A DNA stretch of 64,000 nt from Marisa cornuarietis (GCA_004794655.1 SMMW01000577.1:865001-929000); one strand, 5' to 3'. Shown: positions 47,688-59,619, counted from the first letter of the stretch. Numbers and translations: made by a program. Notes: a model not told the origin generated them from the sequence alone.

Positions 47688-48030
47688 AGAACAGACATAG
47701 GTGAAAACAAGGATCAAGAACTGTCAGTCAGTAGGAACATCGGTGAAGAGAGACAATAAATTTATCTAAGTACTTACTTTCTACCATGATTACTGATCGT
47801 AACGTAAAGAAATGAAGAAGGCATATAAATCGTAACAAAACCCAAGAGAAAATCTAATTTCTTCCCGGAGAAACTAATGTATCTTATTTCAGATATAGAT
47901 TATCGTATTAATATATTATTTCTCGTTATTAACATGACTACATTAAGGTGCCATACGCTGACACATGATTAATAAGGAAACCAAGCGGGACAGTTATTTT
48001 GATCTGTCTTTTAAACTGTCCAAAATCTGA
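47688..48030. other. AT-rich sequence, no feature
   Basis: Nothing recognised. Confidence 0.5.
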
Positions 48031-48330
48031 TTGGTGGAAACCAAACCCGGCATCGTTCAAGGGTGTGCGTCATCAGACGCGACAGTTGACGAGTTTTCGT
48101 GGTCAGCGTTTGTTCGAGGCAAGCACAGGTCCGGCAGGCTGGAGCAAAACGAGACCGGAATCAAGGACTTGATGTCTGTGCTGGTACAGTCCTGTAAACA
48201 TTCTAGGAGCCGAGCCTGCACACACGCGGACACACCAGCATTGCCTGATTTCGAGGACAGGTTAGCCACTCCTTCCTCAGCATTGATCAGCCTCACATCA
48301 GGCTCAAGGCCAGCACAAACACAGAGCTGA
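48031..48330. other. GC-richer island open on both strands, possible exon
   Basis: The plus frame is open for 99 codons from a TTG (peptide words VDEFSWSAFVRGKHRSG, GIKDLMSVLVQS). The minus frame is open for about 100 codons ending at 48057 (GLEPDVRLINAEEGVANLSS, SACVQARLLECLQDCTSTD). Both look moderately protein-like. Neither has a good splice boundary and I recognise no family. If one is real, the minus strand matches the orientation of KCNQ, whose intron would enclose it. A duplicated ATCGTATCTTCTTTACTCAA lies just to the right (48331 and 48370). Confidence 0.2.
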
Positions 48331-48543
48331 AGATCGTATCTTCTTTACTCAACGCATAAAGAGTTGAACATCGTATCTTCTTTACTCAAACAGCAAATAA
48401 AATGCTGAAAGCTGCTTCGACAAATTAGTCCTCATGGGTTCCTCTGCGTGCTTCTCTTTTTCTGCGTTGTCTGTCTTTCAATGTACTTCTGCGACATCTT
48501 TTTTCAGCAGTTAGCAGAGGTATCTGATACGAACGGTCTTTCA

Positions 48544-48641
48544 AATAATAATAATAAATGAAGATTTTTATAGCGCATATTCACACTCATAGAGAGCATG
48601 CTCTTAGCGCTTAAAACAATGAAGAGACATGGACTAAGTGG
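48544..48641 (+). mobile_element. Dispersed repeat, copy 2 of a near-identical pair
   Basis: Begins with (AAT)n, then AAGATTTTTATAGCGCATAT to CTTAGCGCTTAAAAC, identical over about 57 bp to the copy near 8597. Similarity continues to GGACTAAGT. Same orientation. Confidence 0.8.
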
Positions 48642-50488
48642 AATAAAACACTATGTCCAGACGAACATGCATTTCGAGATGAACTAATTTAAATAATTCA
48701 TTCAGCGGACTGCGGATGCTGCTATTCACTGTGCATTTCGTACAGCCGTTACGTGACGACACGCGAGGTGCAACGTCTTGTCAGTAGTACGTCACGCAAC
48801 CTTCTCGTTTCGCCAGATTGAACTGCTCTTGTCAAGAACACTTTGTGCGTGCTTGCAGCCTCGGGACCATGTCACCTTTAATAATTGTGTTGAATTTCAT
48901 TTTTTTTTAAGCACGAACGGAGAGAAGGTTAGAGGCAGGCGATACTCAGGGGATTTTTTTTATAAGCACACTTAAACAAAGGAGGGCATGTATAAATCAT
49001 AATGATGCTTGTACCATCCTTCCGCCCTATCAAGAAACATTCCTATAATGTAGTAACAGTTGATTTCCACAAAATCGAGGGGTTATTTTTATAATTGAAT
49101 GGGTTTTTTTGTAAGTCATTTCCTATGACTTCTACATACCTGATCCACACGCTTACTAAAGGTCTCTTGGAATTTATGACAGAACTAACTCACGTATGGA
49201 GGAGGATGTCATTGATCTATCCCTCGGGTTCCTTGCGTTAATTAAATTTTGTGGCAGTCAGTAGGAAGCCTGATTCGTCCACATTTGGCTGCGGACTCAG
49301 CAAGGCAATGGCAGCTTATAAACAGGACGCTAGGCAACAAGCGCAATTATCAGGCCCAGCCGACAGCGCCAGCCTGGGCTGAAGGTCGGAGATAAGGTCA
49401 GAAAGGTCGCCTTCATTGGCCACATGTCTCTTGAAATAAATAGAAAAAAAGATTTCAGCAGTGACCGACCTCGTGTCCAACCTACCGACTGCTTACGTCA
49501 GCTGCGCAAGTTCGCCCTCGACCCTGTAATGACGGTTTCAGTGGAGACTTAGAGGAGTGACGTCTTTGGAAATCAAAATGTAATTCCTAGGGCAGGTGCC
49601 CTGCATCCACTAGCACAGCCGACTTTTGTGAAGAAGGAGGAAAGTTAATTTGCCATCGCACAGGCTGATGTGAATCACACTTCTGAAAATTACCTCCATC
49701 TCATGCAGTTTGGAAGAAGTGGCAGCGTGGTTCTTGCTCTCAGGAACTAACACGTCCTTTGACGAACTTTTCCACAGATGCACAAGGCGAAGTAATGATC
49801 TGGCCTGTGCTGAACTGCAAGAGTTTATTTTGCAGGGAAATGATCAGTGTATGGAAGGTGACTGATGACAGTCAATATCTCACACACTTCTTCCTCGGTC
49901 TGTTTACGGTCAGTGTTCTGGACAGTGTTCAGTGTCTAAACACAGCCATTAGCTCGGATGCTGTTCTGTCTGCCTACAATCATTTTCTCAGACTGCGAGA
50001 AGTTTAGCATCTTTTGACAGTCTTCTACTGTGTCTTTGTTTCTTTCTCTCTCTCCTTAGGTCTGACTGCCCCTTCACTGTATATCGCTCCCGATCTGTGC
50101 TCTCGCTAGGGTGATCGAATATGTTTATCTGTGTGTTGTGTACAGGGATATGTATGTATGCATGTATGTACACACGTCGTCATATAAAATAGGCAAAACG
50201 GGGAAGTGAGGTCAGGAAACAATAAGATGACAGCAGCAAGTCATCAGGTCATTACGCCCTTCAGCTTGTCCACTGTAAATAGAGAGTTCTAGAACAGGTT
50301 CAGACAGACCCTTGGCAAAGGGAGACTACTTCACACACGTTAATCAGGACGCCTTTCTCCGTCCTTGACTAAACGAGCCGCAGTCATCATGTACAGCTGT
50401 AGTCATGATGTACAGCTGTACAGCTGAGAGAGAAGGAAGCAAAGAGGAGATAGAAGAGGACAAGAAGTTGCGCATGCTGCTAAAACTG
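48642..50488. other. Unique sequence, no gene recognised
   Basis: Open frames under 83 codons. No repeats of note beyond GTATGTATGCATGTATGT near 50150. Confidence 0.45.
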
Positions 50489-50562
50489 TGTGTGTGTGGG
50501 GGGGGGGGTGCGTGGGCGCGCGCGTGGGTGTGTGTGTGTGTGCTCGCGCGCGTGAGGGAGAG
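50489..50562. repeat. Compound TG / G-run / CG / TG tract
   Basis: (TG)5, a 10-bp G-run, GCGCGCGCG, (GT)n and CTCGCGCGCGTG. Mixed Z-DNA-prone and G-rich composition. Confidence 0.93.
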
Positions 50563-53500
50563 AAATGGAAAGTGAGAGCGCGCAAAGGCAATTACTAAAA
50601 TGTGGAAAAGAAAAACGGAGGAAGAAGGAAATGCATTTTTCACGGCCGTAATTTTTTAGAGGTCAATGACCCTTTTTTCTGAACAAGGCTGTATTAGATG
50701 ATTGAGTAAAACATTTCTATGCATTCATGGACCTGCGAGAATGGCCATGCAGTGGCAGTGTGTGGGTGATCTCTATGTTTTCCTCTTGTCATTTCGCGGT
50801 GCGTGGGTGGTCTCTAGTCCTTTCTTTTTCCTCCCTCCCTTTGTTTACTGATCGTTGGGAATTTCTATCGTCTGCGTTTCACTTACAAGACAGATTAATT
50901 CTTTTCCAATTAGCTTGACAAGCTGCAGAAAGGTCTGGTCTCGAAAAAACTGAGCTTGGTGTGTCTTTGCTGAAACTGTTCACAAGCTGAAATTCATTTT
51001 CAGCACCATCAATGATTTTTGCACAAAACTAGTTCCATTCTGTATCTTCCATTTCTCTTTTATTTTTTCTCAAAACTTTCATATATATATATATATATTT
51101 ATGAATTAAATTATTTTATTTTCTCCCAAAATATAACAATCTTCAAAATTCTAGTGTGAAATACGACATGTTAAATATAATAATCTCCATCTCCAATGAT
51201 ACGGAAGTGTATTTTGTACATACTCGGCACATTACTCAATAGATCCTTTTGTACAGGCTGTTAGCTGTTGTTTAAAAATAATACTATTAATACTATTTGG
51301 ACGGTGGTAAAACTAATATATTTTCGCAAGTCAATAAATGTGTAACCCTAACCTTGTTCATACAAAATATTTTCTTATTATCTATTTATTTCGAAGAAAC
51401 ACGTAGTTATACTGATCACGTACACTTTGCTTGTTGTGAAGCCAGTTAAAGCTGAGGTGTCAATGTTTTATGGGATGAAAATGCAAGAAAATCCTAAGTT
51501 ATCTGTGTGTTTGTAATTTCAATGATGTGGTTTAGTCAGCATACAAAGCTTAACCGTGAACCAGTAAACAAACGTTGAAGAGAATTTACAGGAATTTAGA
51601 AGCCGTGCCACCTTATACCAGTATTACCATGTTATAACCACGATATTTAGGGGACATTTTTCCAGGCTCCCTAAAATCACTGCATTTTTCATAAACGCTT
51701 CTAGAAATATATGCTTATATAAAATAATTACTGTATATAATCATACCATGGAGCACAGCTGTACAGGGTGTACGGAATTGAATGTCAGGTGTGGTCTGAC
51801 CTCAGGACGTTGATGAAGCCTCCTATCTCATAATGTTTGTTATCGTACAAGCCAATAATTACCATTCGTTTATGTTATTGTGACATCACTCCAGTGAGGA
51901 TCTCGAGAGCTGAGAGCAGGAAACTTAATAATTTGGAACTAACTGCAATCCATAATACCACTGCGTCTCGACAATTCATGAAACACATGGAGTGGTCACA
52001 ACTTTACACGCTAGAACTGTTTAAAGGTTAGTGATCGATGATCGATGATCGATGCAGGTTTAATGAACATCCTGGTAGTTAACGCAGGGAAAATACGTTA
52101 TAAATGATGTTCAGATAGACTGATCACTTATAAGGAAAGATTGTTAGTGTGCCTGACATTATAATAAGTACTTTGTGTAAGTGCAAAATTTAATTCAGTA
52201 ATCTCACAGAAATTGATGACACTAGTCAGAGCAAAGTGGGCCACATGAACCACAGTAAAACTGAACACAGTTGTCGCAACAGTTGATGACAGCAATTGAC
52301 ACAAAGTGGACTACACTTTTTAATTTAGTTCAGGGCCTTAACCTTTGGGCGCGTGTAGAGGTACGACAGCTGACAACCCTTCATCCGGGGCTGTCTAGAC
52401 GCAGCAGATGGCTTGAGGTATCAAGATTATTTATTTAATGTTTTCGGACACACAGTAATCGCAACAAAATAGAATACAGTAATCGATCCCAAACAAAAGA
52501 GAGATAAAACCAATCTGGTTCACAAGATCACAAATAAAAACAAAGTAGAGGAATCAAATCACAAATCACAACATAAACGTTTTTAGAACATAAAAGCATT
52601 CAAAACAGAACCAAGCTTCGCCAAAGTGGCGAACGATGGAAATTTCATTGCAGACTAAAGAACTACTTTAAGATGTGGTTTTAAGAGGCCTCCATAAATA
52701 TAATGGAATATAAACTAAGTCGCAGGGAGAAATGAGGTTCGGGACAATGTTATTTATCGTGAGTTTCGCACTTTGTCATATGTAGTCACTTTATTGTGTA
52801 TACTCTCGCACTTTATCGTGTGTAGTCTCGCCCTTCAGACGCACAAATCGACCAACTCATTTTATTCGAGTTCAGATTCAGCTGACCTCGCGACCCCGTG
52901 GGGAGCTGCTAGAGACGCGATTAACTGATCACATGATTGTTCGGAGACCACAGGAATATCCTTGTCATTACTTTTGTCAGACACTTCGTTCGCCAAGGGA
53001 GACTAATGAATAAGTCCTAGTCATTCCCTTGCTGGCGGGCTGACAAGGCTAGAAGGTAAATAGACGCGGCAGAAATTAGTCAAAAATGAAAGGGAATGTA
53101 AAGTCTCGCTTCCATTCTGCATTCAAAGCAATGCTAAAGAAGGAAAGAGAGTGGATTGAATTCAGGACCGATAAGATAAAAATGTACTACAGCAATGAAC
53201 TCCGAAAGGAAGAAGAGAAAGGGGGGCAGAAAGTTTGCAGTCGCAGATTTCCAAACGCCGCCAGCATATTTCTGATGTCTGTTGACCGCGACACGATGAC
53301 TACAGTGAGCTAACATCAGGGACCCGCAGGGGGAAAAAAAACGAGTGCAGAAAACAATCCATTTCCGACTGTGTCGCAAAAAGTCTGCAGTGGACGTCTG
53401 AACACAGCTGTAATGTTTTCTTGATTGCTGGACCCTCTTACTTCTCTAGGTGCCCAGGAAAGAACCATCTCCCCGAGGTCTGATCGCCAAGGCAATCTAT

Positions 53501-54558
53501 TATTTTGAGATCGTCTTAAAAATATTTTATGATTCATCAGCTGCTATTCTTTCGTCTAGGTTTGCAGTTTGTTTAAACTGTGTAGTTCTGATGCAGTCTG
53601 GTAAGATTGAGATATCGACCACTATGAATTAGAGGGCTTGTGTTATAACAAGAACACGTGCCAGAATGTGAAGGATCTTTGTTGTTTCCCAACAGCCACA
53701 ACTGCTCTACATTCGTACGGGGTTAGGTTACGATAAATGGCCGCGTGATAAAAAAACGATTCTTAATAACTATGTAGCAAAATGTACTTAAACACAAACG
53801 AGAAAGACAGAGTCCGGTATCGAACCATTTATGCCGTATGGCTAGCAGTTGTCCGAACGGTGCGTCATCAAGGAGACAGTAAGATGGATGTGTACTGGCA
53901 TGAAGCCTTCACAAGTCAGAATGTTCGCAGTGGTGTGTGTAGGACGCTGGCTTCACACGGCTCGACTGATAGGTGGAACAAGCAGCAAAGAGCGGGTATG
54001 AAGTGTGCAGCAAACTGTAATCCTACGCTCCCCTTATCTCTGTGGCAGAAAAGTGCTAAAAGGAAACGCCGACCGCCTGCTTCATCGGGTGAAGTCTTAC
54101 TGTGTGAGGTGGGCTTTAAAAGATTCCAGATGCTCAGCGGAGACACGCTGGCTTATTTCAAGATAGTTGTTCCCGGAGGCCACATGCTTCCAGTAGCTAG
54201 CGCTAGTGTGTATGGCGTGTGCGTAAGGAACAAGCCCTCAGACACAGAACCCATGCACGTGCAGACGTGCGTCTACAGCATATGCACGTGGGCGTATGCA
54301 TGGAACGTTAAACGACCTCTTACTCACTCACTGTTGCCCGTGTCATTTGTGATGTGCATCCTGTAAACAACATGCTGACGTGTACTTGTAGACCGCTTCA
54401 GACAGACAATTCACGCACACAATTAACACCATATGAAACGTTGGTACACGTATGACACGTCACACAAAATCACGACGATACAAAACACAGGTTGATACGT
54501 TTGTCTGAACACTAAGCGACACGTTCGTACGACACTGAACATTTAAGATGACAAACAT
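50563..54558. other. KCNQ intron 1, 5' part: unique sequence
   Basis: Minor repeats only: (AT)n at 51080-51097, three exact GATCGAT units at 52033-52053, and a 70-bp-spaced duplication of TTGATGACA and CAAAGTGG words (52212 and 52282). The 194-codon plus frame at 53782-54366 is antisense to KCNQ and shows no domain. Its end contains GTTAAACGACCTCTTACTCA, like the tail of some mollusc SINEs (from memory). Confidence 0.5.
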
Positions 54559-54564
54559 ACTCAC
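54559..54564 (-). other. Splice donor of KCNQ exon 1
   Basis: On the minus strand the exon ends CATTTCTTCGT and the intron begins GTGAGT, a near-perfect donor. Reading through instead gives GTG TGA, an immediate stop, which supports splicing here. Confidence 0.88.
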
Positions 54565-55250
54565 ACGAAGAAATGATAAATCCAAGCCTTCCAGAGTTTG
54601 GGACGCTCCAGGAAGTTGTAGATCCTGGCCTGCATCCTCCGGTACCTCACGTCCCGCTTGTGAGCCTTGTAGCTCAGCGGTTTGCCCAGCAGCGACAGGC
54701 GCGCCTGCCGGAAGCGGGCCGTGGACGAGCCGCTCTTGCTAATGCTGTCCAGGTCCCGCCTTACCTGCGACTGCAGCGACCCCTGCCACTCCACGTCCAC
54801 CTTCTTGCGTCGCATCCCCGCGCCGCCTTCCTCCATGATGGAGAACTCGACTTTCAGCGGCCGTCGCTCGGCTCTGGAGGGGCTGGTCGGCGGGGAGGCC
54901 TCGGAATCGCTGCCGCCGGGATCCTCCGTGTCACCGCCCTCGCCCCCAGAGACCTGGTCATCATACCCCGGCGGGGCGAGTGTGTGCTCATGCGTTTCGC
55001 AGGTGTCGAGCGTCAGCGGAGCGGGAGGCACCAGCCCATCCGGGGCCGCGTCGCTGGTGCAGTCGTTGTCGCTCTCGTTGGCGTCGTCGTTGTGGAGCGG
55101 ATGGCTGCGGGAGGGTGGCTGGCGCTGGTCGTGGTGTCGTGCGGGCGAGGCGGTGAGTGGAGAGGCCGAGCGAGACAGGCGAGGGTTGGAGCCCGCCGTA
55201 CCACTGCCCCTCCGGCCCGGCCCCTTGCAGACCTGAGAAGAGGCTGTCAT
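54565..55250 (-). CDS. KCNQ: KCNQ (Kv7) potassium channel, first coding exon
   Basis: First coding exon of a KCNQ voltage-gated potassium channel, a plasma-membrane tetramer carrying slow M-type or IKs-type current. ATG at 55250-55248 has A at -3 and follows an in-frame TAA, so it is the first start in this exon. It gives 228 codons plus 2 nt. Residues 1-130 are a disordered Ser/Pro/Asp-rich tail. Basic RRKK lies at 147-150. [11 protein letters not shown] (184-194) and [15 protein letters not shown] (203-217) are the family's pre-S1 signature, and [10 protein letters not shown] (220-229) begins S1. [10 protein letters not shown] recalls KCNQ2-5, while YNFLERP recalls KCNQ1, so the subtype is open. 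The exon ends after two bases of the Val codon, as I recall for human KCNQ1 (c.386). The tail before S1 is about 220 residues, longer than usual. RSAS (27-30) and RLS (184-186) are possible kinase sites. The pore and gating segments must lie in exons at lower coordinates, not found by eye. Confidence 0.9.
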
Positions 55251-55681
55251 TTTCTGCTGCTCTTATCAAATTCGGCCAGAGTGAGCGGACTTTGGTCTTT
55301 TGACGCTACAGCTGCCGAGCTTTTCTGGTTCTTCAGCTTGTTGGAGACAAGCGTCCTTTCCTTCCCTCCTCCTACCGCCTACAAAAAAGTTGAGGAGAGC
55401 GGGTTTCTCGTCGTGAGCATAGCATCATCTCACTTTTCTACGGCTGCCCGCAGTGGTCTTAACGCGATTTTCCCGTCAAGCCTACTCCATTTCTGCTCTT
55501 TCAGAGCTCAGAAGGGAACGGTGATTTATGCCGGCGTTTGGAACATCCCACTCACTTCAGTGACGCAGCCGTCCATCCATTAAGATCTTCCTGCTGAGGA
55601 CGTGAGTCCGAGCAGCGATCCATCCATTACCGAAGAAATCCTTGTCGTTACGTGTCCTTGGCTGGGCGCGTAAGGTGGACA
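55251..55681 (-). other. KCNQ 5' leader / promoter-proximal region
   Basis: Directly upstream of the KCNQ start codon on the minus strand. It is GC-richer than the average of the window next to the exon, with no recognisable TATA box at a fixed distance. The transcription start cannot be placed. Plus-strand frames running through here are the antisense of the exon. Confidence 0.4.
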
Positions 55682-55689
55682 TGACGTCA
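55682..55689. promoter_or_regulatory. CRE palindrome upstream of KCNQ
   Basis: TGACGTCA, 432 bp upstream of the KCNQ ATG, a distance compatible with a proximal promoter. Full CRE sites bind CREB/ATF bZIP factors (established). Use by this gene is inference, weakened by the general excess of the motif in the window. Confidence 0.35.
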
Positions 55690-55830
55690 CAGCTGCGTAG
55701 GTGGTCCTTCGCGCCGCACAGCAAGTAAAGTTTAACAGACAAACCACTCTGTCGGTGAGTCTCGCCATCAAGACTGATGACGGGTCACCTCACACTGCTC
55801 TCCCTAGCATGTGAACAATTGAAGTCAGAT

Positions 55831-56336
55831 AACTATATTCACACAGCTGACACTGGTATTCACATAACTGGTATCTAAATTCAAACAGTTGGCATCAGGT
55901 ATTTACACAGCCGGTATCTATATTCAAGCAATTGGTATCAGCAATTATACTACTGATATCGTTATTTAAACAGTTCATGTAGAGTATTCTATGTTGTTAT
56001 CGGTATTCAAAACAGTTGGTATCTATATTTTCCCAGTCGTAATCGACATTAAAGCAGTTGTTATAGGGTACTTACACACTTGGTACTGGTATTCAAACAG
56101 TTGGTAGGGACAGTAACACAGTTGTGGCCTATTTTCACGCACAAACCCCGTTATCGGGTATTTACTCAGTTGGTATCTGTATTCAAGCAGCCGATAGTGG
56201 GTATTTACACAGTTGTTATCTTAGTTGGTATCAGGTATCGGGGACACAATTCTCTCACTATCTGTGCCACTCAGAGAGTGTCCGTTTTACACAGCTGATG
56301 TCAATATTTACTAATATGATAGCACAGCTGACAAAG
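55831..56336. repeat. Degenerate ~20-bp minisatellite upstream of KCNQ
   Basis: CAGTTGGTATCTGTATTCAA-like units (variants CAGCCGGTATCTATATTCAA, CAGTTGTTATC and so on) recur about 25 times. It lies about 0.6-1.1 kb upstream of the KCNQ start codon and is strongly diverged. Confidence 0.85.
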
Positions 56337-59211
56337 TTCTTGACATAAACGAAATCCAATTAGGCAACAGGAAAATTCAGGGCGCGGCAATGATATAACC
56401 ATATTCCCATGCTGCGCTTACTCATGGCCTGTGGGAAAAGCTGGCGTTTTTGGAACTAGGTACCGGGACTGTGGTTTTGTATTTCTCACCGTATTTTGTT
56501 TTCAACAATGTCGAAGAAGATGGTTCTTGTCGTGTCCGTGTTTTCTGCTAAATACGACCAGAGTAACTGCAAAACAAAAGAAATCCTTTTTTTTTTCAAG
56601 ATAAAAGAAGTCAGTTTTATTACACTCATACTAATAAACGAAAGATTGAAAGTCTAACCAGTACTGAAAAATATTGCAACCACTCGAAACTACTGAATTT
56701 AAACATTGAGGAGGCAGAGGAAACATCCACAAATACACAGCTCGAAGGCAGGACAATACCTTATGCTACTGTACAAATAAAGGAACTTATTCTCATGTCT
56801 AATTTTATCTAACACCTCGATGCTCTTTTCTTCTCGTTTAATCCCTCTCGTAATTGCATAATAGAGATGAGTCAGTTTGGTTTGCCCCATAGCACGAGGC
56901 GTACAGGTCCGCGAGGGAAGTCATTAGTGCCATGTCGTATCGTTAGAACGCTTGCGTATTGCACAGCGAACGTACACCATCAACACGCGTAGGTATCAAA
57001 TGATGACGGCCGTTTGTCAGGCCCTGGAGTCTAGCCACAGGCTAGTTTGTCGGCACCTGCTATCTGGTGACGCTGTTTCTATCTTTATTTCTCTCCCCCT
57101 TTTGCGACTTCTGGAATTAACACAAGGACTGGCGACCACTTTGTATGGGCTTTTGTCACCCCTTTTGATTCGATTTATATAAAAGATGAGAAGCCGAAGA
57201 TAACGGAGCTTAGAATGCGATAAAAAATAGCATTGCTTTTAGTTTGAAACGAATTTTAAAACCCGGTCAGCACCATCTTGGCCATGTCAAGAAGCTAGGA
57301 AACGCTGTGCGTATAGCACGTGCCGTGTGTTCACTCAAACTCGTTCACTCTTCAGATTTGGATTTTACGCGAACGGGAATACAGAACAACGATTGTACTT
57401 CGACACCTGTGGCTCAACACTGACACAACATCTACCATGTCTATGCCTAACGACAGCTCTTGTAGCAACATTTTTCACGCTTGCATGTTGCTGCGACAGC
57501 AGTAATGGATGGACGTGACGTAACGCAGGTGTTTATTTTATTCTATTCATTATTATTTCCTGCTCTCACACAATTGTCCAAAGGTATTGTTAAGCTTAGA
57601 TTTTCAAGCAGCCCCAAAAGCAAATATCAGCTGGAAACAACAAAATCAGCTTTTTAGTAAAGTCAGCAATAACGTGTCGTGTAAACATTTCGTTGGAGGG
57701 ATGGAGTACAAACACGGTATACAAATAGCAAAAGAATTCCTCCCAAACAACATATTTGTTCACCTTTAAAATAGTCAGATGACGTTTACTTTATTCGATG
57801 CATAAAAGAAATGCTATTTTGTAAGAATTTACTGAAAAGGATTATCATAGGAATACACAGTATGAAAATATTCAGTGTCTTCGCATTTTAGCTTGTTACA
57901 TGTAACAAACCTCTAAGATTTTTTTTAACTAAATAATTTTACACTTTTTGGTTTCATGCAGGCATTAAAATTGATTTTTTGACTGTTATCATTAAGTTTT
58001 GTACCAAAGTGGACGTTAATTAAGCAATATCACGCGTAATTTATTTCTACTGTCTTGTCTCTTCCTGATCTGTGATACCAAAGCAACATCCACATTGCCT
58101 AAAAAAATCTTTTTTTTACATAAAATTCCCTAATGACACACTGACATTGATTAGACTGTTAACAAACAGAAATTAATTAATGACAAAATACACTGACCTC
58201 AACCGCACGATGTAATGAGTAAAAGCTTTGAAGATGAAAAGGCCACGTGTAAATAAAGAGCACACTCCATTCTCTTTCCTCTGTTGCTACTCTTTCTCAT
58301 CAGTCCCAATTGTCAGAGACATAAAGTGTTGTATGCTTTTATCATAACAGCTACAGCGTAGGGCTTCGCCAATAGATAACTACACGCAGGAACAACAAAA
58401 CACTATCAACAAACATAAATTCATAAAATCCCGTTTCTGTGCAAAAACAAAACAACAACAAAAACCAGATAATCTACTGGCACTTGTTCAAACAGTTCAA
58501 GTCAAAACTGAAAAATGAATAGCCATTATTGGAGTTTGTAGCCGAGTTAAAATCGTTGATACCCACACCAGTCAGTTTTCATGGCACTAGCACTGATATT
58601 AGATTTTTTTTTTTCTTTTTTGCATTTCAACATTTTTCACGAGCAGTACGTTTCACGACCAGCGCGATCTTGAGCGCAAATTATTTGTTGGTGTCACGCT
58701 GGACTTGCAAGCATCTGTCAGTCTTAGAGCTGTTTGTTCCCACTGTTTTTTCCCCTGACCTTTCTGCACTGACAAGTCAAGATCAACAAATCTCGGTTAA
58801 CGATGGACATGTAAGTGTGTGGGTGGGAGATTGTACGTTCGCAGTCGTTGTGTATGAGAAATGAGATTTTATAATATATATATATATTCATTCGCAAACA
58901 CATTCACAAGCTTTTAGATGAGGATTTAACATGTTCTGGCTCTTATCTTGGTTCCCACATAACTATCTCTGGATGTAACACCTGTTTTTAGGGCTGATCG
59001 CAGGTGGTTTTCTCCGGGTAATCCGGTTTCTTTCCTTTTTTCATGTTTGTTCGTTGGTTTGTTTGTTCGTGTCGTGTGTGTGTGTGGGGGGGAGGAGGAG
59101 GTAGGTGGTGGTAGTATGCATGTTTTTGTTTGGTGAGTAATGTTCACACTTTTGGCAGTTTGTTGTGTAATGTCTGTGTGTTTTCGTTTAGCATTGCGTG
59201 CGCCCGTGTCT
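56337..59211. other. AT-rich sequence, no gene recognised
   Basis: Lies between KCNQ and the terminal exon at 59441; it should hold the 3' UTR and downstream flank of that gene. TTTATT (AATAAA on the minus strand) occurs near 58042. (TA)n at 58872-58887 and a G-run with GGA/GGT repeats at 59084-59113. TGACGTAA at 57514-57521. Confidence 0.45.
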
Positions 59212-59311
59212 ATGTAAATTGCTTCGAGCCCGGCTGATACTGGAGAAAGACACTTTATAAATACGCTTCTTCTTCTTCTTTTTCTTCTTCTTATTCTTCT
59301 ACTACTTCTTC
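59212..59311 (+). mobile_element. Possible small-repeat tail plus (TTC)n
   Basis: GTAAATTGCTTCGAGCCCGG, then CACTTTATAAATACGC, then (TTC)n with TTA interruptions to 59311. A TATAAAT end followed by trinucleotides resembles the 3' end of small mollusc repeats (from memory). Head not identified. Confidence 0.35.
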
Positions 59312-59440
59312 TTATTATTATATGTGCGCGCTTGCCCCTGTGCGTATACCTATGTTCGTGTGCGTGCGCATGTTTACAAGTAATCAATACCCGGCGCCTC
59401 TGTTTTTTTGGCTGTCTCCGTAATCTTCAATAAAATGGCG

Positions 59441-59619
59441 TCAGAAGTCGCTGAAGTCGTTTACCGAATCTTCTGCACTTGTTGATGACATGCATCCTGA
59501 TTGGACCATGGGCTCTTCACCTGAGAGACGCAAAGACTCCGAAACGTTGTCTTGAAAGGATGACAGCTTTTCCAAGGCATCACTGTCGCCACTAAGGTAA
59601 CTGTTGTCTCTTGTGTACC
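59441..59619 (-). CDS. Terminal coding exon of an unrecognised gene
   Basis: Read on the minus strand: acceptor CATACAG at 59626-59620, two bases of a split Gly codon, 58 codons, then TGA at 59443-59441. The peptide runs YTRDNSYLSGDSDALEKL, SSFQDNVSESLRLSGEEP, and ends DSVNDFSDF. It is acidic and Ser-rich, like a regulated cytoplasmic C-terminal tail. There is no membrane segment. Codons follow the RNY-like pattern (GAC AGT GAT GCC). The phase-1 start matches the phase-1 end of 60018-60223, and the join restores GGG (Gly). The acceptor has a poor pyrimidine tract, the main weakness. The longer ATG frame over this interval (59461-59790) is in another frame and I regard it as a shadow. Family unknown. 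Confidence 0.5.

Noticed and set aside
53782..54366. 194-codon plus-strand open frame
   Set aside because: No recognised domain or splice support, antisense within KCNQ intron 1, and its end resembles a SINE tail. Composition is mixed and not coding-like.
54573..55583. 336-codon and 184-codon plus-strand open frames
   Set aside because: Antisense of the KCNQ exon; they stay open because the exon is GC-rich. No domain in either.
56940..57010. tRNA-like GTTAGAACGCTTGCGT stretch
   Set aside because: No box B at the right distance.
59520..59560. Possible hammerhead-ribozyme or Penelope-element relic (CTGAGAG ... CCGAAACG)
   Set aside because: The core would need CTGANGA and a proper stem II; neither is present, and the stretch is explained by the coding exon read on the other strand.
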